A stretch of 64,000 bases of DNA from Yanghanlia caeni (GTDB taxonomy: Bacteria; Pseudomonadota; Gammaproteobacteria; Burkholderiales; Burkholderiaceae_B): assembly GCA_030733815.1 (NCBI GenBank), contig JAUZQE010000005.1, positions 1 to 64,000 on the forward strand, written 5' to 3'. This document shows positions 10,070-18,664 of the stretch, in pieces. Position 1 is the stretch's first letter. Each line of letters begins with the position of its first letter. The position numbers were made by a program, and so were the translations under genes. The notes beneath the pieces are model-generated. The model saw nothing but the letters and a program-made list of their open reading frames with translations, was not told where the DNA came from and did not search any database.

Positions 10070-11253
10070 GCCGCGCGTCGCTTGCCGGAACCACTGCCGG
10101 GCGTCGGCTTCTTGGCGGCGGCAGGCTTCTTGGCGGCCCGTTTCGCTGCGGGCTTACGGGCTGCCGCTGAGTTCCCGGCCGCTTCCTTTGCCGTCGCGTC
10201 CCCGCGCGAACTCGAGGATTTTTTCGCTGCTTTCGCGCCGGCCTTGCCCGCAGCCGCTTTCTTTGAAGATGGGCTCTTTGCCGCGGATTTCTTTGCCGCG
10301 GATTTCTTTGCCGCGGTCTTTTTTGTTGCCGCTTTTCCTGAAGTCTTCCTGGCCGAAGCTTTCGAGTTCCTGGCATCTGCCGGTTCGCCGTCATCGTCTT
10401 CGGCCCCGGATGCAGCGCTGGCGCCCGACGAGGCACCGGTCTTGCGCCCTTTGAGGCTGCGCTGCAGCATTTCGGTCAGATCATAGATGCGTGCCGTACC
10501 GGATTCGGGTTCTTCGGATTCCGGCTGCGTAACCTGTGCCGTTTCGCCTGCGTCGATCTTCTCCTGCATCAGCTGCATGATCTGCTCACGAAACGAATCG
10601 GTGAAGCGTTCTGGCTCCCATTTGATCGACATGTCAGTGACCAGCTGGCGCGCCATGTCGAGCTCCTTGTCAGACAGGCCTGTCGACTTGCCGTCTTCGT
10701 CGGGCAGGTTCAGTGCCGACCAGTCGCGCACCTCGTCGCCCCAGCGCAGCAGGTTCAGAATCAGCACCGGTCCGCAGGCGAAGAGCAGGGCCAGATGCTG
10801 CTTGGTCTGTATGACCACCTTCGCAAGGCCGGCGAGCCTCGATTCCGCAAGCACTTCGCGCAGCAGCGCATACACCTTGCCGCCCTTGTTGATGGGCGAC
10901 ACATAATACGGGCGCTCGAGGTAGACGAACGGTACGTCGTCCAGCGACACGAATGCCTCGATTTCAACGGTCTGGGTGGTTTTGGGGTAGGCCGCCGCGA
11001 TTTCATCCGGCTCCATCACCACGTACTCGCCGTCGCCATAGGCGATACCCTTGACGATGTCTTCCCGGTCGATCTCCTCGCCCGTGACTTTATTGATGCG
11101 CTTGTAACCCACGGGTTCCATGCTGCGCCGGTCGAGCCAGTCGAAGTCGATCGACTGACTTTGTACGGCCGAGTGCAGGGCCACGGGAATGTGCACGAGG
11201 CCAAAGGAAATTGCGCCTTTCCATAGAACGCGCTTGCTGGTGGATGAAGGCAT
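10066..11253 (-). CDS. ku: bacterial Ku end-binding protein with long basic tail
   Basis: 395 residues from the ATG at 11253 (MPSSTSKRVLWKGAISFGLVHIPVAL, the normal Ku beginning); the frame stays open further upstream, but those codons look non-coding. The Ku core occupies about residues 1-265 and forms a homodimeric ring on DNA ends that recruits LigD. The last 120 residues are a low-complexity Lys/Ala/Ser tail resembling histone H1, with repeated AAKKSAAKK units. Such tails in other bacterial Ku proteins help DNA binding and sliding. It is the first gene of the Ku-ligD-SDR operon. Confidence 0.95.
   Translation of the reverse strand: MPSSTSKRVLWKGAISFGLVHIPVALHSAVQSQSIDFDWLDRRSMEPVGYKRINKVTGEEIDREDIVKGIAYGDGEYVVMEPDEIAAAYPKTTQTVEIEAFVSLDDVPFVYLERPYYVSPINKGGKVYALLREVLAESRLAGLAKVVIQTKQHLALLFACGPVLILNLLRWGDEVRDWSALNLPDEDGKSTGLSDKELDMARQLVTDMSIKWEPERFTDSFREQIMQLMQEKIDAGETAQVTQPESEEPESGTARIYDLTEMLQRSLKGRKTGASSGASAASGAEDDDGEPADARNSKASARKTSGKAATKKTAAKKSAAKKSAAKSPSSKKAAAGKAGAKAAKKSSSSRGDATAKEAAGNSAAARKPAAKRAAKKPAAAKKPTPGSGSGKRRAA
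10281..10318. repeat. 15-bp in-frame repeats in the Ku tail
   Basis: The 15-bp unit GCCGCGGATTTCTTT occurs twice in tandem, followed by a partial third copy. Read on the minus strand it encodes the repeated KKSAA peptide of the Ku tail. Slippage between copies could change tail length in 5-residue steps. Confidence 0.65.
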
Positions 11254-11740
11254 GGCTTGACTTGCCTCGCTCGGCACGATTGAATGCGATACGCTTGCAT
11301 AGCAACTGCCATGCCGTTGCCGATATGAAGCAGCGGCCCGCAGATTCCCGGTACACGAGCCGTCACCGGCCGTGTCGATGGATGTCCGATTCGGCAAAAT
11401 ATCCACATCGTTCCCATCCGAATATGTGGGTTTAAGTCGTGTCCGATTCGGCCATCAGCAAGCTCGTGAACGCGTGCGGCGCGCCCATATAAAGGTGTTG
11501 CGCGCTGATCACAAGCCATGCAGGGTAATTACCTAGGTACGGACGAAGTTCGGCCGATGTTGTTGTGGTTACCCAACAGTGCTTCACAAAAACTGCGGCT
11601 TTGGCGACTGGGCAATGGCAATGTTTCGCGAATTTTGATGCAATAGCACCAACTTCCCATCGCGGAGTTGAAAAGAGCAGCAGCACAGGTCGTTGTAGTC
11701 GCTGCTCTACAAGTTACTCAAATCTACGGAGATTTCTTAC
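11254..11740. other. 487-bp intergenic region between Ku and porin
   Basis: No convincing gene. It holds a 13-bp direct repeat, TGTCCGATTCGGC, at 11383-11395 and 11440-11452 (57 bp apart). An inverted CCACAT/ATGTGG pair (11403-11408, 11424-11429) lies between the copies. Closer to the porin, AGAGCAGC (11674-11681) and GCTGCTCT (11701-11708) can pair into an 8-bp stem in the leader, about 33 nt before the ATG. Promoters for both divergent genes must lie here, but no hexamer pair is clear enough to call. Confidence 0.5.
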
Positions 11741-12883
11741 ATGAAAAAGACTCTGCTCGCTGCTGCTCTTGCGCTCGGCTTCGCCGGCGTTGCTCAAGCA
11801 GAAACGTCCGTGACCCTGTACGGTATCCTGGACGGTGGTATCGGCTACCAGCAAATCAAGGGTGACGGCTTCAAAACCCGCAAGACTGGCATGATCAATG
11901 GCGTTCAGTCCGGCAACCGCTGGGGCCTGCGCGGCACCGAAGATATGGGTAACGGCCTGCAGGCTGTTTTCCAAGTCGAAAGCGGCTTCGACCTCAGCAC
12001 CGGTCACCAGCAACAAGGTGGTCGTCTGTTCGGTCGTCACGCCACCCTCGGCCTGCGTAGCGACGCCTGGGGTCAGCTCGACATCGGTCGTCAAACCAAC
12101 ATCGGCTCCAAGTACTTCGGCGCCATCGATCCGTTCGCTCAAGGTTTCGGCCAAGCCAACATCGGTACCACCTTCGGTTCGGTTAACACCGTCCGTTGGG
12201 ACAACATGGTCATGTACCAAACCCCGAACTTCTCCGGCTTCCAGTTCGGTGTTGGTTACTCCTTCAACACCGACGGCGCTCAGCGTTCCTCGCTTGACGT
12301 CGACGGCGTATACGATCTGAACGAATCCGACCGCAACCGTCGTGGCATCACCGCCGGTATCCGCTACGGCAACGGTCCTCTGGCTGTTGCTCTGTCGTAC
12401 GAGCAAGAGCGCATCGGTTCCGCTTCGGCTAACGGTCTGACCACCCCGGGCGACGACGTCAACGTTCGTGCATGGCAACTCGGCGCAGCGTACGACTTCG
12501 AAGTCGTGAAGGTTCACGCTGCTTTCGGTCAAACCCGCAACGGCATGTTCGGCGCCGGCATCGGCAGTCTCGACAGCAACGCCTCCGTCGCAGTTGGCGG
12601 CGCACTCGACGGCCTCAAGTACAACCACTACATGGTTGGTCTGAGCGCTCCCGTGGGTGCCGGCAGCATCATGGCTTCGTGGCAGATGGCCGATCCTCGC
12701 AGCAACCCCGATGCTGCTCCGAACGCCGAGCTCGACAAGATGAACATCTACAGCCTGGGCTACACCTACAACCTGTCCAAGCGTACCAACATGTACGTCT
12801 TCGGTTCGTATGCCAAGGATGTCAACTTCCAAGACGGCGTGAAGTCGACCTACGCTGGTGTTGGTCTGCGTCACCGCTTCTAA
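11741..12883 (+). CDS. general outer-membrane porin (Porin_4 type)
   Basis: A 380-residue trimeric beta-barrel porin of the Bordetella/Burkholderia type. It has a signal peptide (MKKTLLAAALALGFAGVAQA, cleavage before ETSVTLYG) and the typical mature start SVTLYGILDGGIGY. Other family features are GNRWGLRGTEDMGNGLQAVFQVE, GRLFGRHATLGLRS and a C-terminal GVGLRHRF ending in Phe for barrel assembly. It allows diffusion of small hydrophilic solutes. Codon use is visibly more biased towards GCT/GGT/CGT than its neighbours, as expected for a highly expressed protein. The ribosome site is CGGAG at 11725-11729. Two hairpins follow the stop. Confidence 0.96.
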   Translation: MKKTLLAAALALGFAGVAQAETSVTLYGILDGGIGYQQIKGDGFKTRKTGMINGVQSGNRWGLRGTEDMGNGLQAVFQVESGFDLSTGHQQQGGRLFGRHATLGLRSDAWGQLDIGRQTNIGSKYFGAIDPFAQGFGQANIGTTFGSVNTVRWDNMVMYQTPNFSGFQFGVGYSFNTDGAQRSSLDVDGVYDLNESDRNRRGITAGIRYGNGPLAVALSYEQERIGSASANGLTTPGDDVNVRAWQLGAAYDFEVVKVHAAFGQTRNGMFGAGIGSLDSNASVAVGGALDGLKYNHYMVGLSAPVGAGSIMASWQMADPRSNPDAAPNAELDKMNIYSLGYTYNLSKRTNMYVFGSYAKDVNFQDGVKSTYAGVGLRHRF

Positions 12884-12913
12884 TCGATTCGCATAGCACG
12901 TCTATGCAATCGG

Positions 12914-12935
12914 GCAGCCGCAGCAATGCGGCTGC
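12914..12935 (+). terminator. GNRA-capped hairpin after the porin gene
   Basis: A 9-bp perfect stem (GCAGCCGCA pairing with TGCGGCTGC) is closed by a GCAA tetraloop, without a T-run. It lies 30 bp past the porin stop, directly before the true terminator. It may protect the abundant porin mRNA 3' end. Confidence 0.6.
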
Positions 12936-12944
12936 AGAAGTTGA

Positions 12945-12976
12945 AAAGCCACCCCCCGGGGTGGCTTTCTTTTTTG
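12945..12976 (+). terminator. rho-independent terminator of the porin gene
   Basis: The stem AAAGCCACCCC/GGGGTGGCTTT has a minimal loop and is followed by TCTTTTTT on the plus strand, a strong intrinsic terminator. Confidence 0.88.
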
Positions 12977-13099
12977 GGTTCTCGCATTCAAACCAAGCCG
13001 CCGGAGCAATCCGCCCCATGCCGCAAGGAAGGCATGGGACTCCGCACCCATTGCGGATTTGACGGAAATCAAGAATTCACCCGTAGTCGCCATACCCGC

Positions 13100-13113
13100 T
13101 TGATGCGTATCAA
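13100..13113 (+). promoter_or_regulatory. FNR/ANR box upstream of ompW
   Basis: TTGATGCGTATCAA is an exact match to the FNR/CRP-type consensus TTGAT-N4-ATCAA. Its centre (13106.5) is 41.5 bp before a transcription start expected at about 13148 from the CATACT hexamer at 13136-13141. That is the class II activator position. ompW is FNR-activated in enterobacteria, so oxygen control is likely here. Confidence 0.8.
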
Positions 13114-13135
13114 GCGAGCAGGCGCGCGCACATCG

Positions 13136-13141
13136 CATACT
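13136..13141 (+). promoter_or_regulatory. -10 element of ompW
   Basis: CATACT matches TATAAT at four of six positions and sits 22 bp after the FNR box, as in FNR-dependent class II promoters. There is no good -35, which is normal for an activator-dependent promoter. Confidence 0.55.
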
Positions 13142-13186
13142 CCTTGGGCTGTATTCATTATTTGTTACATTTAAAAGGAGTGTGCC

Positions 13187-13807
13187 ATGCAGGCAAAGTT
13201 ATGCCGAGTAAGTGTGACCGCGCTGGCCGCGGCAACCGTGTTTGCCGCCGCACCGGCTGCGGCGCATGAAGCAGGTGACTGGCTCGTAAAAGTTGGGGTC
13301 ACGCACATCAAGCCCAAGTCTGACAACGGCAAGGTCATCGACGATTCCGTGGGAATCGACGTGGGCAGCAGTACCCGGCCCAGTTTCAGTCTTACTTATA
13401 TGGCGACGAAGAACGTCGGCGTCGAGCTGCTGGGCGCCTTCCCGTTCAAGCACGACATCGATGCCGCCGGCCTGGGTAACATCGGCTCCACGCGGCACCT
13501 GCCGCCCACGCTGAGCCTGCAGTGGCATTTCCTTCCCGATTCCAAAGTCCAGCCCTATGTCGGGGTGGGCGTGAACTACACCACGTTCTTCCGCACCCGT
13601 AGCGTGCTGGGTGATCTGCACCTGTCGGATTCGTGGGGGCTGGCTGCGCAGGCCGGGGTCGACATCAAGCTCGACAAGAACTGGTTCATGTCGGCGGACA
13701 TCCGGTACATCGACATCAAGTCGAAGGTACGGCTGAACGGCGAGCATATCGGCAAGGTTCGTATCGACCCGTTGGTGGCCACGGTGGGAATCGGCTACCG
13801 TTTCTGA
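13187..13807 (+). CDS. ompW: OmpW-family outer-membrane protein
   Basis: 206 residues with a signal peptide (hydrophobic stretch to APAAA, cleavage before HEAGDW) and an eight-stranded barrel pattern. Family features include GDWLVKVGVTHIKPKSD at the mature N-terminus, LPPTLSLQWHF, VQPYVGVGVNYTTFF and a C-terminal GIGYRF with terminal Phe. OmpW forms a small hydrophobic channel and is induced under low oxygen or stress in several proteobacteria. The ATG has a good ribosome site (AAAGGAG at 13173-13179). Upstream is a consensus FNR box. It is transcribed alone, with a hairpin after the stop. Confidence 0.95.
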   Translation: MQAKLCRVSVTALAAATVFAAAPAAAHEAGDWLVKVGVTHIKPKSDNGKVIDDSVGIDVGSSTRPSFSLTYMATKNVGVELLGAFPFKHDIDAAGLGNIGSTRHLPPTLSLQWHFLPDSKVQPYVGVGVNYTTFFRTRSVLGDLHLSDSWGLAAQAGVDIKLDKNWFMSADIRYIDIKSKVRLNGEHIGKVRIDPLVATVGIGYRF

Positions 13808-13832
13808 GCTGCGACCACGTGGCAATCGTGCG

Positions 13833-13858
13833 ACGGGCCATCCGAAGGGGTGGCCCGT
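13833..13858 (+). terminator. probable terminator of ompW
   Basis: An 8-bp stem ACGGGCCA/TGGCCCGT with a 10-nt loop is followed by a short T-containing run (ATGTTTTGG). It separates ompW from the nuo promoter. Confidence 0.65.
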
Positions 13859-13901
13859 ATGTTTTGGCAACCCGCCAGGGTGGGTATGCCCTTCATCAAA
13901 A

Positions 13902-13910
13902 TGCTACAAT
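13902..13910 (+). promoter_or_regulatory. extended -10 promoter of the nuo operon
   Basis: TGCTACAAT combines an extended -10 TGN with TACAAT (five of six consensus bases). No -35 match is visible at 17 bp, as is usual for extended -10 promoters. It predicts a start near 13917 and a leader of about 25 nt before nuoA. Confidence 0.6.
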
Positions 13911-13943
13911 CCAAGGGTTTAACTCTAACCACGGATGCGCGGC

Positions 13944-14303
13944 ATGGGCATGCAAGAATACTTCCCCGTCCTACTCTTTATCATCATCGCCACCATTATT
14001 GGTTTTGCGCTTCTGACCGTGGGGCGGCTGCTTGGCCCGCACCGCCCGTACGACGAAAAGCTGTCGCCGTACGAATGTGGTTTCGAGGCCTTCAGCGACA
14101 CGCGCATGAAGTTCGACGTGCGCTACTACCTGGTCGCCATTCTGTTCATCATGTTCGACCTCGAAATCGCTTTCCTGTTCCCCTGGGCCATCGCCAATGG
14201 CACAGTCGGCATGGTGGGATTCTGGACTGTAATGGTGTTTCTCGCCATTCTTACGGTCGGCTTCATCTACGAATGGAAGAAGGGCGCGCTTGATTGGGAA
14301 TGA
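13944..14303 (+). CDS. nuoA: NADH-quinone oxidoreductase subunit A
   Basis: 119 residues with three membrane helices. [12 protein letters not shown] and [28 protein letters not shown] are diagnostic of NuoA. It is the first membrane-arm subunit of respiratory complex I and contributes to the quinone-access region with NuoH and NuoD. The ATG at 13944 is chosen because it gives the 119-residue length usual for betaproteobacteria; ATG codons at 13935 and 13950 are alternatives, and none has a clear ribosome site. The nuoA-N order is complete and canonical, and 64 bp separate it from nuoB. Confidence 0.95.
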   Translation: MGMQEYFPVLLFIIIATIIGFALLTVGRLLGPHRPYDEKLSPYECGFEAFSDTRMKFDVRYYLVAILFIMFDLEIAFLFPWAIANGTVGMVGFWTVMVFLAILTVGFIYEWKKGALDWE

Positions 14304-14367
14304 CTTCCCGGCTTTACACGGCGGCATGTCCGCCACCTCGGCATCGCGGCACTGAATAGGCAGAATT

Positions 14368-14844
14368 ATGGCTATCGACGGCATTATGAAAGAAGGGTTC
14401 ATCACCACCAGCGCAGACAAGTTTCTGAACTGGGCGAAAACAGGCTCGCTATGGCCCATGACATTCGGGCTCGCCTGTTGCGCGGTGGAAATGATGCAGG
14501 CCGGCGCGGCCCGCTACGACATGGACCAATTCGGCATTATCTTCCGCCCCAGCCCGCGCCAGTCCGACGTCATGATCGTTGCCGGCACCCTGTGCAACAA
14601 AATGGCGCCGGCCCTTCGCAAGGTTTACGACCAGATGGCCGAGCCGCGCTGGGTGGTCTCCATGGGCTCCTGTGCGAACGGTGGCGGCTACTATCACTAT
14701 TCTTACTCTGTGGTGCGCGGCTGCGACCGCATCGTGCCGGTCGACATCTACGTGCCGGGCTGCCCTCCCACGGCCGAGGCCCTCATCTATGGTCTGCTGC
14801 AGTTGCAGAACAAGATCCGCCTCACCAACACCATTGCGCGCTGA
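14368..14844 (+). CDS. nuoB: NADH-quinone oxidoreductase subunit B
   Basis: 158 residues. The four ligands of the terminal [4Fe-4S] cluster N2 are present: Cys37 and Cys38 in [11 protein letters not shown], the cysteine of [20 protein letters not shown], and that of [11 protein letters not shown]. NuoB passes electrons from the peripheral arm to ubiquinone at the NuoB/NuoD interface. It is a full-length soluble subunit anchored to the membrane arm. Confidence 0.97.
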   Translation: MAIDGIMKEGFITTSADKFLNWAKTGSLWPMTFGLACCAVEMMQAGAARYDMDQFGIIFRPSPRQSDVMIVAGTLCNKMAPALRKVYDQMAEPRWVVSMGSCANGGGYYHYSYSVVRGCDRIVPVDIYVPGCPPTAEALIYGLLQLQNKIRLTNTIAR

Positions 14845-14885
14845 GCCGCTTCCGGCCCCAGCCTCACCACTGAATCGCTCGTAAT

Positions 14886-15497
14886 ATGAACCGGCTTGAA
14901 ACGCTAGAACAGAACCTGCACGCAGCATTTGGCGAATCCGTCACGTTGCTGCAGGAACACGGCCAGCTCACGCTCGTCGTTCCGCCCAAGCAATGGCTCG
15001 ATACCTGCATGGCCCTGCGCGACACCGCCGGGCTGGGTTTCGAAATCGCCATCGATCTTTGCGGCGTCGACTATTCCGCCTGGGGCGCGCCTACGCTGCC
15101 ACCCGAAAGCAACCCGCATCCCCGGCGCTTCGCAGTGGTGCTGCACCTGCTTTCGGTGCAGAACAACTGGCGCCTGCGCGTGCGCACCTACCTTGAAGAC
15201 GACGAGTTCCCCATTCTGGCCACGCTCGTCGACGTCTGGCCCGCGCTCAACTGGTTCGAGCGTGAAGCCTTCGACCTCTTCGGCATCGTCTTCGAAGGCC
15301 ACCCCGACCTGCGCCGCATCCTTACCGATTACGGCTTCATCGGCCACCCCTTCCGCAAGGATTTCCCCATTTCCGGCCACGTCGAGATGCGCTACGACCC
15401 CGAACAGAAGCGGGTCATCTACCAGCCAGTCTCCATCGAGCCTCGCGAGATCACCCCGCGCGTCGTGCGTGAAGAAGGTTACGGAATAGAGCGTTAA
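14886..15497 (+). CDS. nuoC: NADH-quinone oxidoreductase subunit C
   Basis: 203 residues of the 30-kDa subunit. The signature [22 protein letters not shown] precedes [17 protein letters not shown]. It is a separate protein here, not fused to NuoD as in E. coli. It carries no cofactor and helps connect the peripheral arm. NuoD begins 2 bp after its stop. Confidence 0.97.
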   Translation: MNRLETLEQNLHAAFGESVTLLQEHGQLTLVVPPKQWLDTCMALRDTAGLGFEIAIDLCGVDYSAWGAPTLPPESNPHPRRFAVVLHLLSVQNNWRLRVRTYLEDDEFPILATLVDVWPALNWFEREAFDLFGIVFEGHPDLRRILTDYGFIGHPFRKDFPISGHVEMRYDPEQKRVIYQPVSIEPREITPRVVREEGYGIER

Positions 15498-15499
15498 GC

Positions 15500-16756
15500 A
15501 TGGCTGAAATCAAGAATTACACCCTGAACTTTGGTCCTCAGCACCCTGCGGCCCACGGCGTTCTGCGTCTGGTGCTCGAGCTCGACGGTGAAGTCATCCA
15601 GCGCGCCGACCCGCACATCGGTCTGTTGCACCGGGCCACGGAAAAACTCGCCGAGCACCGCACCTACCTGCAGGCGCTGCCGTACATGGATCGCCTCGAC
15701 TACGTGTCGATGATGTGCAACGAGCACGCGTATGTCATGGCGGTGGAAAAACTGCTGGGCATCGAGGTGCCCCTGCGTGCGCAGTACATCCGCGTCATGT
15801 TCGACGAGATCACGCGCATTCTCAACCACCTCATGTCGCTGGGATCGCACGCGCTCGACGTTGGCGCCATGGCCGTCTTCCTGTACGCCTTCCGCGAACG
15901 CGAAGACCTCATGGACATGTACGAGGCGGTGTCGGGTGCCCGCATGCACGCGGCCTATTACCGTCCGGGCGGCGTCTATCGCGATCTGCCCGATTCCATG
16001 CCCAAGTACGAGGGCAACAGCAAGTACCGCAGCGAAAAAGAACTGCGTGCCATGAACGAGGCGCGTTCGGGTTCGCTGCTCGACTTCATCGAAGATTTCA
16101 CGAATCGCTTCCCCACCTGTGTCGACGAATACGAAACGCTGCTGACCGACAACCGCATCTGGAAGCAGCGCCTGGTCGACGTGGGCGTGGTTTCGCCCGA
16201 AACCGCCAAGGCCATGGGCTTTACCGGCCCCATGCTGCGCGGCTCGGGTGTTGAGTGGGATCTGCGCAAGAACCAGCCGTACGAAGTCTACGATCGCATG
16301 GAGTTCGACGTGCCCGTCGGCGTGAACGGCGACTGCTACGACCGCTATCTGTGCCGCGTGGCCGAAATGCGCGAAAGCAACCGCATCATTCGCCAGTGCG
16401 TCGAGTGGCTGCGCAACAACCCCGGCCCTGTCATTGTCGACAACTACAAGGTTGCGCCGCCCCCGCGCGAACGCATGAAGACCGGCATGGAAGACCTCAT
16501 CCACCACTTCAAGCTGTTCACCGAAGGCATGCACGTTCCGCCCGGCGAGGTCTATGCGGGGGTCGAGCATCCCAAGGGCGAATTCGGCATCTACATGATT
16601 TCCGACGGCGGCAACAAGCCGTATCGCATGAAGATCCGCGCTCCGGGCTTCGCCCACCTGCAGTCGCTCGACATCATGTCGCGCGGCCACATGCTCGCCG
16701 ATGCCGTCACCATCATCGGCACCCAGGACATCGTGTTCGGCGAGATCGACCGTTAA
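15500..16756 (+). CDS. nuoD: NADH-quinone oxidoreductase subunit D
   Basis: 418 residues of the 49-kDa subunit. The N-terminal [22 protein letters not shown] carries the His-containing loop of the quinone pocket; [16 protein letters not shown] and the C-terminal DIVFGEIDR end are also typical. It forms the ubiquinone-binding site with NuoB. It is related to the large subunit of NiFe hydrogenases but lacks the metal-binding cysteines, as expected. Confidence 0.97.
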   Translation: MAEIKNYTLNFGPQHPAAHGVLRLVLELDGEVIQRADPHIGLLHRATEKLAEHRTYLQALPYMDRLDYVSMMCNEHAYVMAVEKLLGIEVPLRAQYIRVMFDEITRILNHLMSLGSHALDVGAMAVFLYAFREREDLMDMYEAVSGARMHAAYYRPGGVYRDLPDSMPKYEGNSKYRSEKELRAMNEARSGSLLDFIEDFTNRFPTCVDEYETLLTDNRIWKQRLVDVGVVSPETAKAMGFTGPMLRGSGVEWDLRKNQPYEVYDRMEFDVPVGVNGDCYDRYLCRVAEMRESNRIIRQCVEWLRNNPGPVIVDNYKVAPPPRERMKTGMEDLIHHFKLFTEGMHVPPGEVYAGVEHPKGEFGIYMISDGGNKPYRMKIRAPGFAHLQSLDIMSRGHMLADAVTIIGTQDIVFGEIDR

Positions 16757-16790
16757 GGCCGCCCGCCAAGGTACAAACCGGATTTCAACT

Positions 16791-17285
16791 ATGCTGCTTT
16801 CCGCACAGGCTTACGAAAGAATCGACCGGGAACTCACCAAGTTCCCTGCAGACCAGAGGCGATCCGCGATCATGGCGGCTCTGGCAATTGCCCAGGAAGA
16901 AAAGGGCTGGGTCTCCACCGAGATCGTTGCCGACATCGCCGCCTATATCGGCGTGCCGCCCATCGCCGTACAGGAAGTCGCCACCTTCTACGACATGTTC
17001 GACAAGCGTCCCGTCGGGCGCTTCAAGGTCACCGTCTGCACCAATCTGCCCTGTGCGCTGCGCGACGGCGTGAAGGCGGGCGAATACCTCAAGGAAAAGC
17101 TTGGCATCGATTACGGCGAAACGACGCCAGACGGCCTGTTCACGCTCAAGGAAGGCGAGTGCATGGGCGCCTGTGGCGATTCGCCGGTCATGCTCCTGAA
17201 CAACCACCACATGTGCGTGCGCATGGAGCCGGCCAAGATTGACGAAATGATCGAAGAACTCAAGAAACTCGGAGACTCCGCATGA
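16791..17285 (+). CDS. nuoE: NADH-quinone oxidoreductase subunit E
   Basis: 164 residues from the ATG at 16791 ([15 protein letters not shown]); the open frame extends upstream into the nuoD end but those codons are not NuoE-like. The thioredoxin-like [2Fe-2S] domain uses Cys83, Cys88, Cys124 and Cys128 (CTNLPC and CMGAC) to hold cluster N1a. It works with NuoF in the NADH dehydrogenase module. Its stop overlaps the nuoF start (ATGA). Confidence 0.96.
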   Translation: MLLSAQAYERIDRELTKFPADQRRSAIMAALAIAQEEKGWVSTEIVADIAAYIGVPPIAVQEVATFYDMFDKRPVGRFKVTVCTNLPCALRDGVKAGEYLKEKLGIDYGETTPDGLFTLKEGECMGACGDSPVMLLNNHHMCVRMEPAKIDEMIEELKKLGDSA

Positions 17286-18649
17286 GCGCGCCGGAACTTC
17301 TGCAACGGTTCGCCGAGGGGCTCAACCCCGATCCCGGCGGTGATCTTTCCCGCAGCATGATCTTCCATGGTCGCCATATCGGCGCCCAGATCCTCGACGG
17401 GCTCGACGGCAGCAACTGGGGCCTGGAAGACTACGTGAAGCGCGGCGGCTATGAGGCCCTGCGCAAGATCCTCACCAGCGGCATGACGCCCGATGACGTC
17501 ATTGCCGAGATCAAGGCGTCGGCCCTGCGCGGTCGCGGCGGTGCGGGCTTTCCCACCGGACTCAAATGGAGCTTCATGCCGCGCACGCTGCCCGGCCAGA
17601 AGTACCTGGTGTGCAATTCCGACGAGGGCGAGCCCGGCACGTTCAAAGACCGCGACATTCTGCGCTTCAACCCGCATATCGTGATCGAGGGCATGGCCAT
17701 TGCCGCCTATGCAATGGGCATCACCCAGGGCTACAACTACATTCACGGCGAGGTCTTCGAAATCTACAAGCGTTTCGAAGAAGCGCTCGAACAGGCACGC
17801 GCGGCCGGTTTTCTGGGCGACAACATCCTGGGCTCGGGCTTTAACTTCCAGCTGCATGCCTTTCACGGCTATGGCGCCTACATCTGCGGTGAAGAAACCG
17901 CCTTGCTGGAATCCCTGGAAGGCAAGAAGGGCCAGCCGCGTTTCAAGCCGCCGTTCCCGGCCAGCTTCGGTCTGTACGGCAAGCCCACCACCATCAACAA
18001 CACCGAAACGTTCGCGGCGGTGCCCTGGATCATCCGCAACGGTGGCCAGCAGTACCACGACATCGGTGTGCCCAACGCCGGTGGCACCAAAATTTTCTCG
18101 GTGTCGGGCGACGTCGAACTGCCCGGCAACTATGAAGTGCCTCTGGGCACTCCGTTCAGCAAACTGCTGGAACTGGCCGGCGGCATGCGCGGCGGGCGCA
18201 AGCTCAAGGCGGTGATTCCCGGCGGTTCGTCTGCGCCGGTGCTTCCCGCCCACATCATGATGGACACCAACCTCGACTACGACTCGATCGCCAAGGCCGG
18301 CTCCATGCTGGGTTCGGGCGCGGTCATCGTCATGGACGAAACGCGCTGCATGGTGAAGTCGCTCTTGCGCCTGTCGTACTTCTATTTCGAGGAAAGCTGC
18401 GGGCAGTGCACGCCGTGTCGCGAAGGCACGGGCTGGCTGTACCGCATGGTGCACCGCATCGAGAACGGTCGCGGGCGCCCCGAAGACCTCGACGTGCTTG
18501 ACTCCGTTGCACAGAACATCATGGGTCGCACCATCTGCGCCCTGGGTGACGCGGCGGCCATGCCGGTACGCAGCTTCATCAAGCACTTCCGCGACGAATT
18601 CGCACACCACATCGAGCACAAGCAGTGCGTGGTGCCCAAATATCTGTAG
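17282..18649 (+). CDS. nuoF: NADH-quinone oxidoreductase subunit F (NADH-binding)
   Basis: 455 residues. The FMN/NADH-binding glycine-rich loop is [15 protein letters not shown] near residue 82, and [14 protein letters not shown] follows. The N3 [4Fe-4S] cluster is bound by [12 protein letters not shown] plus a later cysteine near [11 protein letters not shown]. It is the entry point for electrons from NADH. It overlaps nuoE by 4 bp and is 15 bp from nuoG. Confidence 0.97.
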   Translation: MSAPELLQRFAEGLNPDPGGDLSRSMIFHGRHIGAQILDGLDGSNWGLEDYVKRGGYEALRKILTSGMTPDDVIAEIKASALRGRGGAGFPTGLKWSFMPRTLPGQKYLVCNSDEGEPGTFKDRDILRFNPHIVIEGMAIAAYAMGITQGYNYIHGEVFEIYKRFEEALEQARAAGFLGDNILGSGFNFQLHAFHGYGAYICGEETALLESLEGKKGQPRFKPPFPASFGLYGKPTTINNTETFAAVPWIIRNGGQQYHDIGVPNAGGTKIFSVSGDVELPGNYEVPLGTPFSKLLELAGGMRGGRKLKAVIPGGSSAPVLPAHIMMDTNLDYDSIAKAGSMLGSGAVIVMDETRCMVKSLLRLSYFYFEESCGQCTPCREGTGWLYRMVHRIENGRGRPEDLDVLDSVAQNIMGRTICALGDAAAMPVRSFIKHFRDEFAHHIEHKQCVVPKYL

Positions 18650-18664
18650 GGTCAGGACACGCAA

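Larger units (their letters stand above)
12884..13186. other. 303-bp intergenic region between porin and ompW
   Basis: It contains two tandem hairpins just after the porin gene (12914-12935 and 12945-12976). Further on are an FNR/ANR-type box (13100-13113) and a -10 element for ompW. No open frame in it looks coding. Confidence 0.7.

Noticed and set aside
8537..10486. 649-codon open frame on the plus strand over ligD
   Set aside because: Antisense shadow; the minus-strand frame has all LigD catalytic motifs.
11432..11686. 84-codon minus-strand frame in the Ku/porin gap
   Set aside because: No ribosome site, no domain resemblance and it crosses the probable porin promoter.
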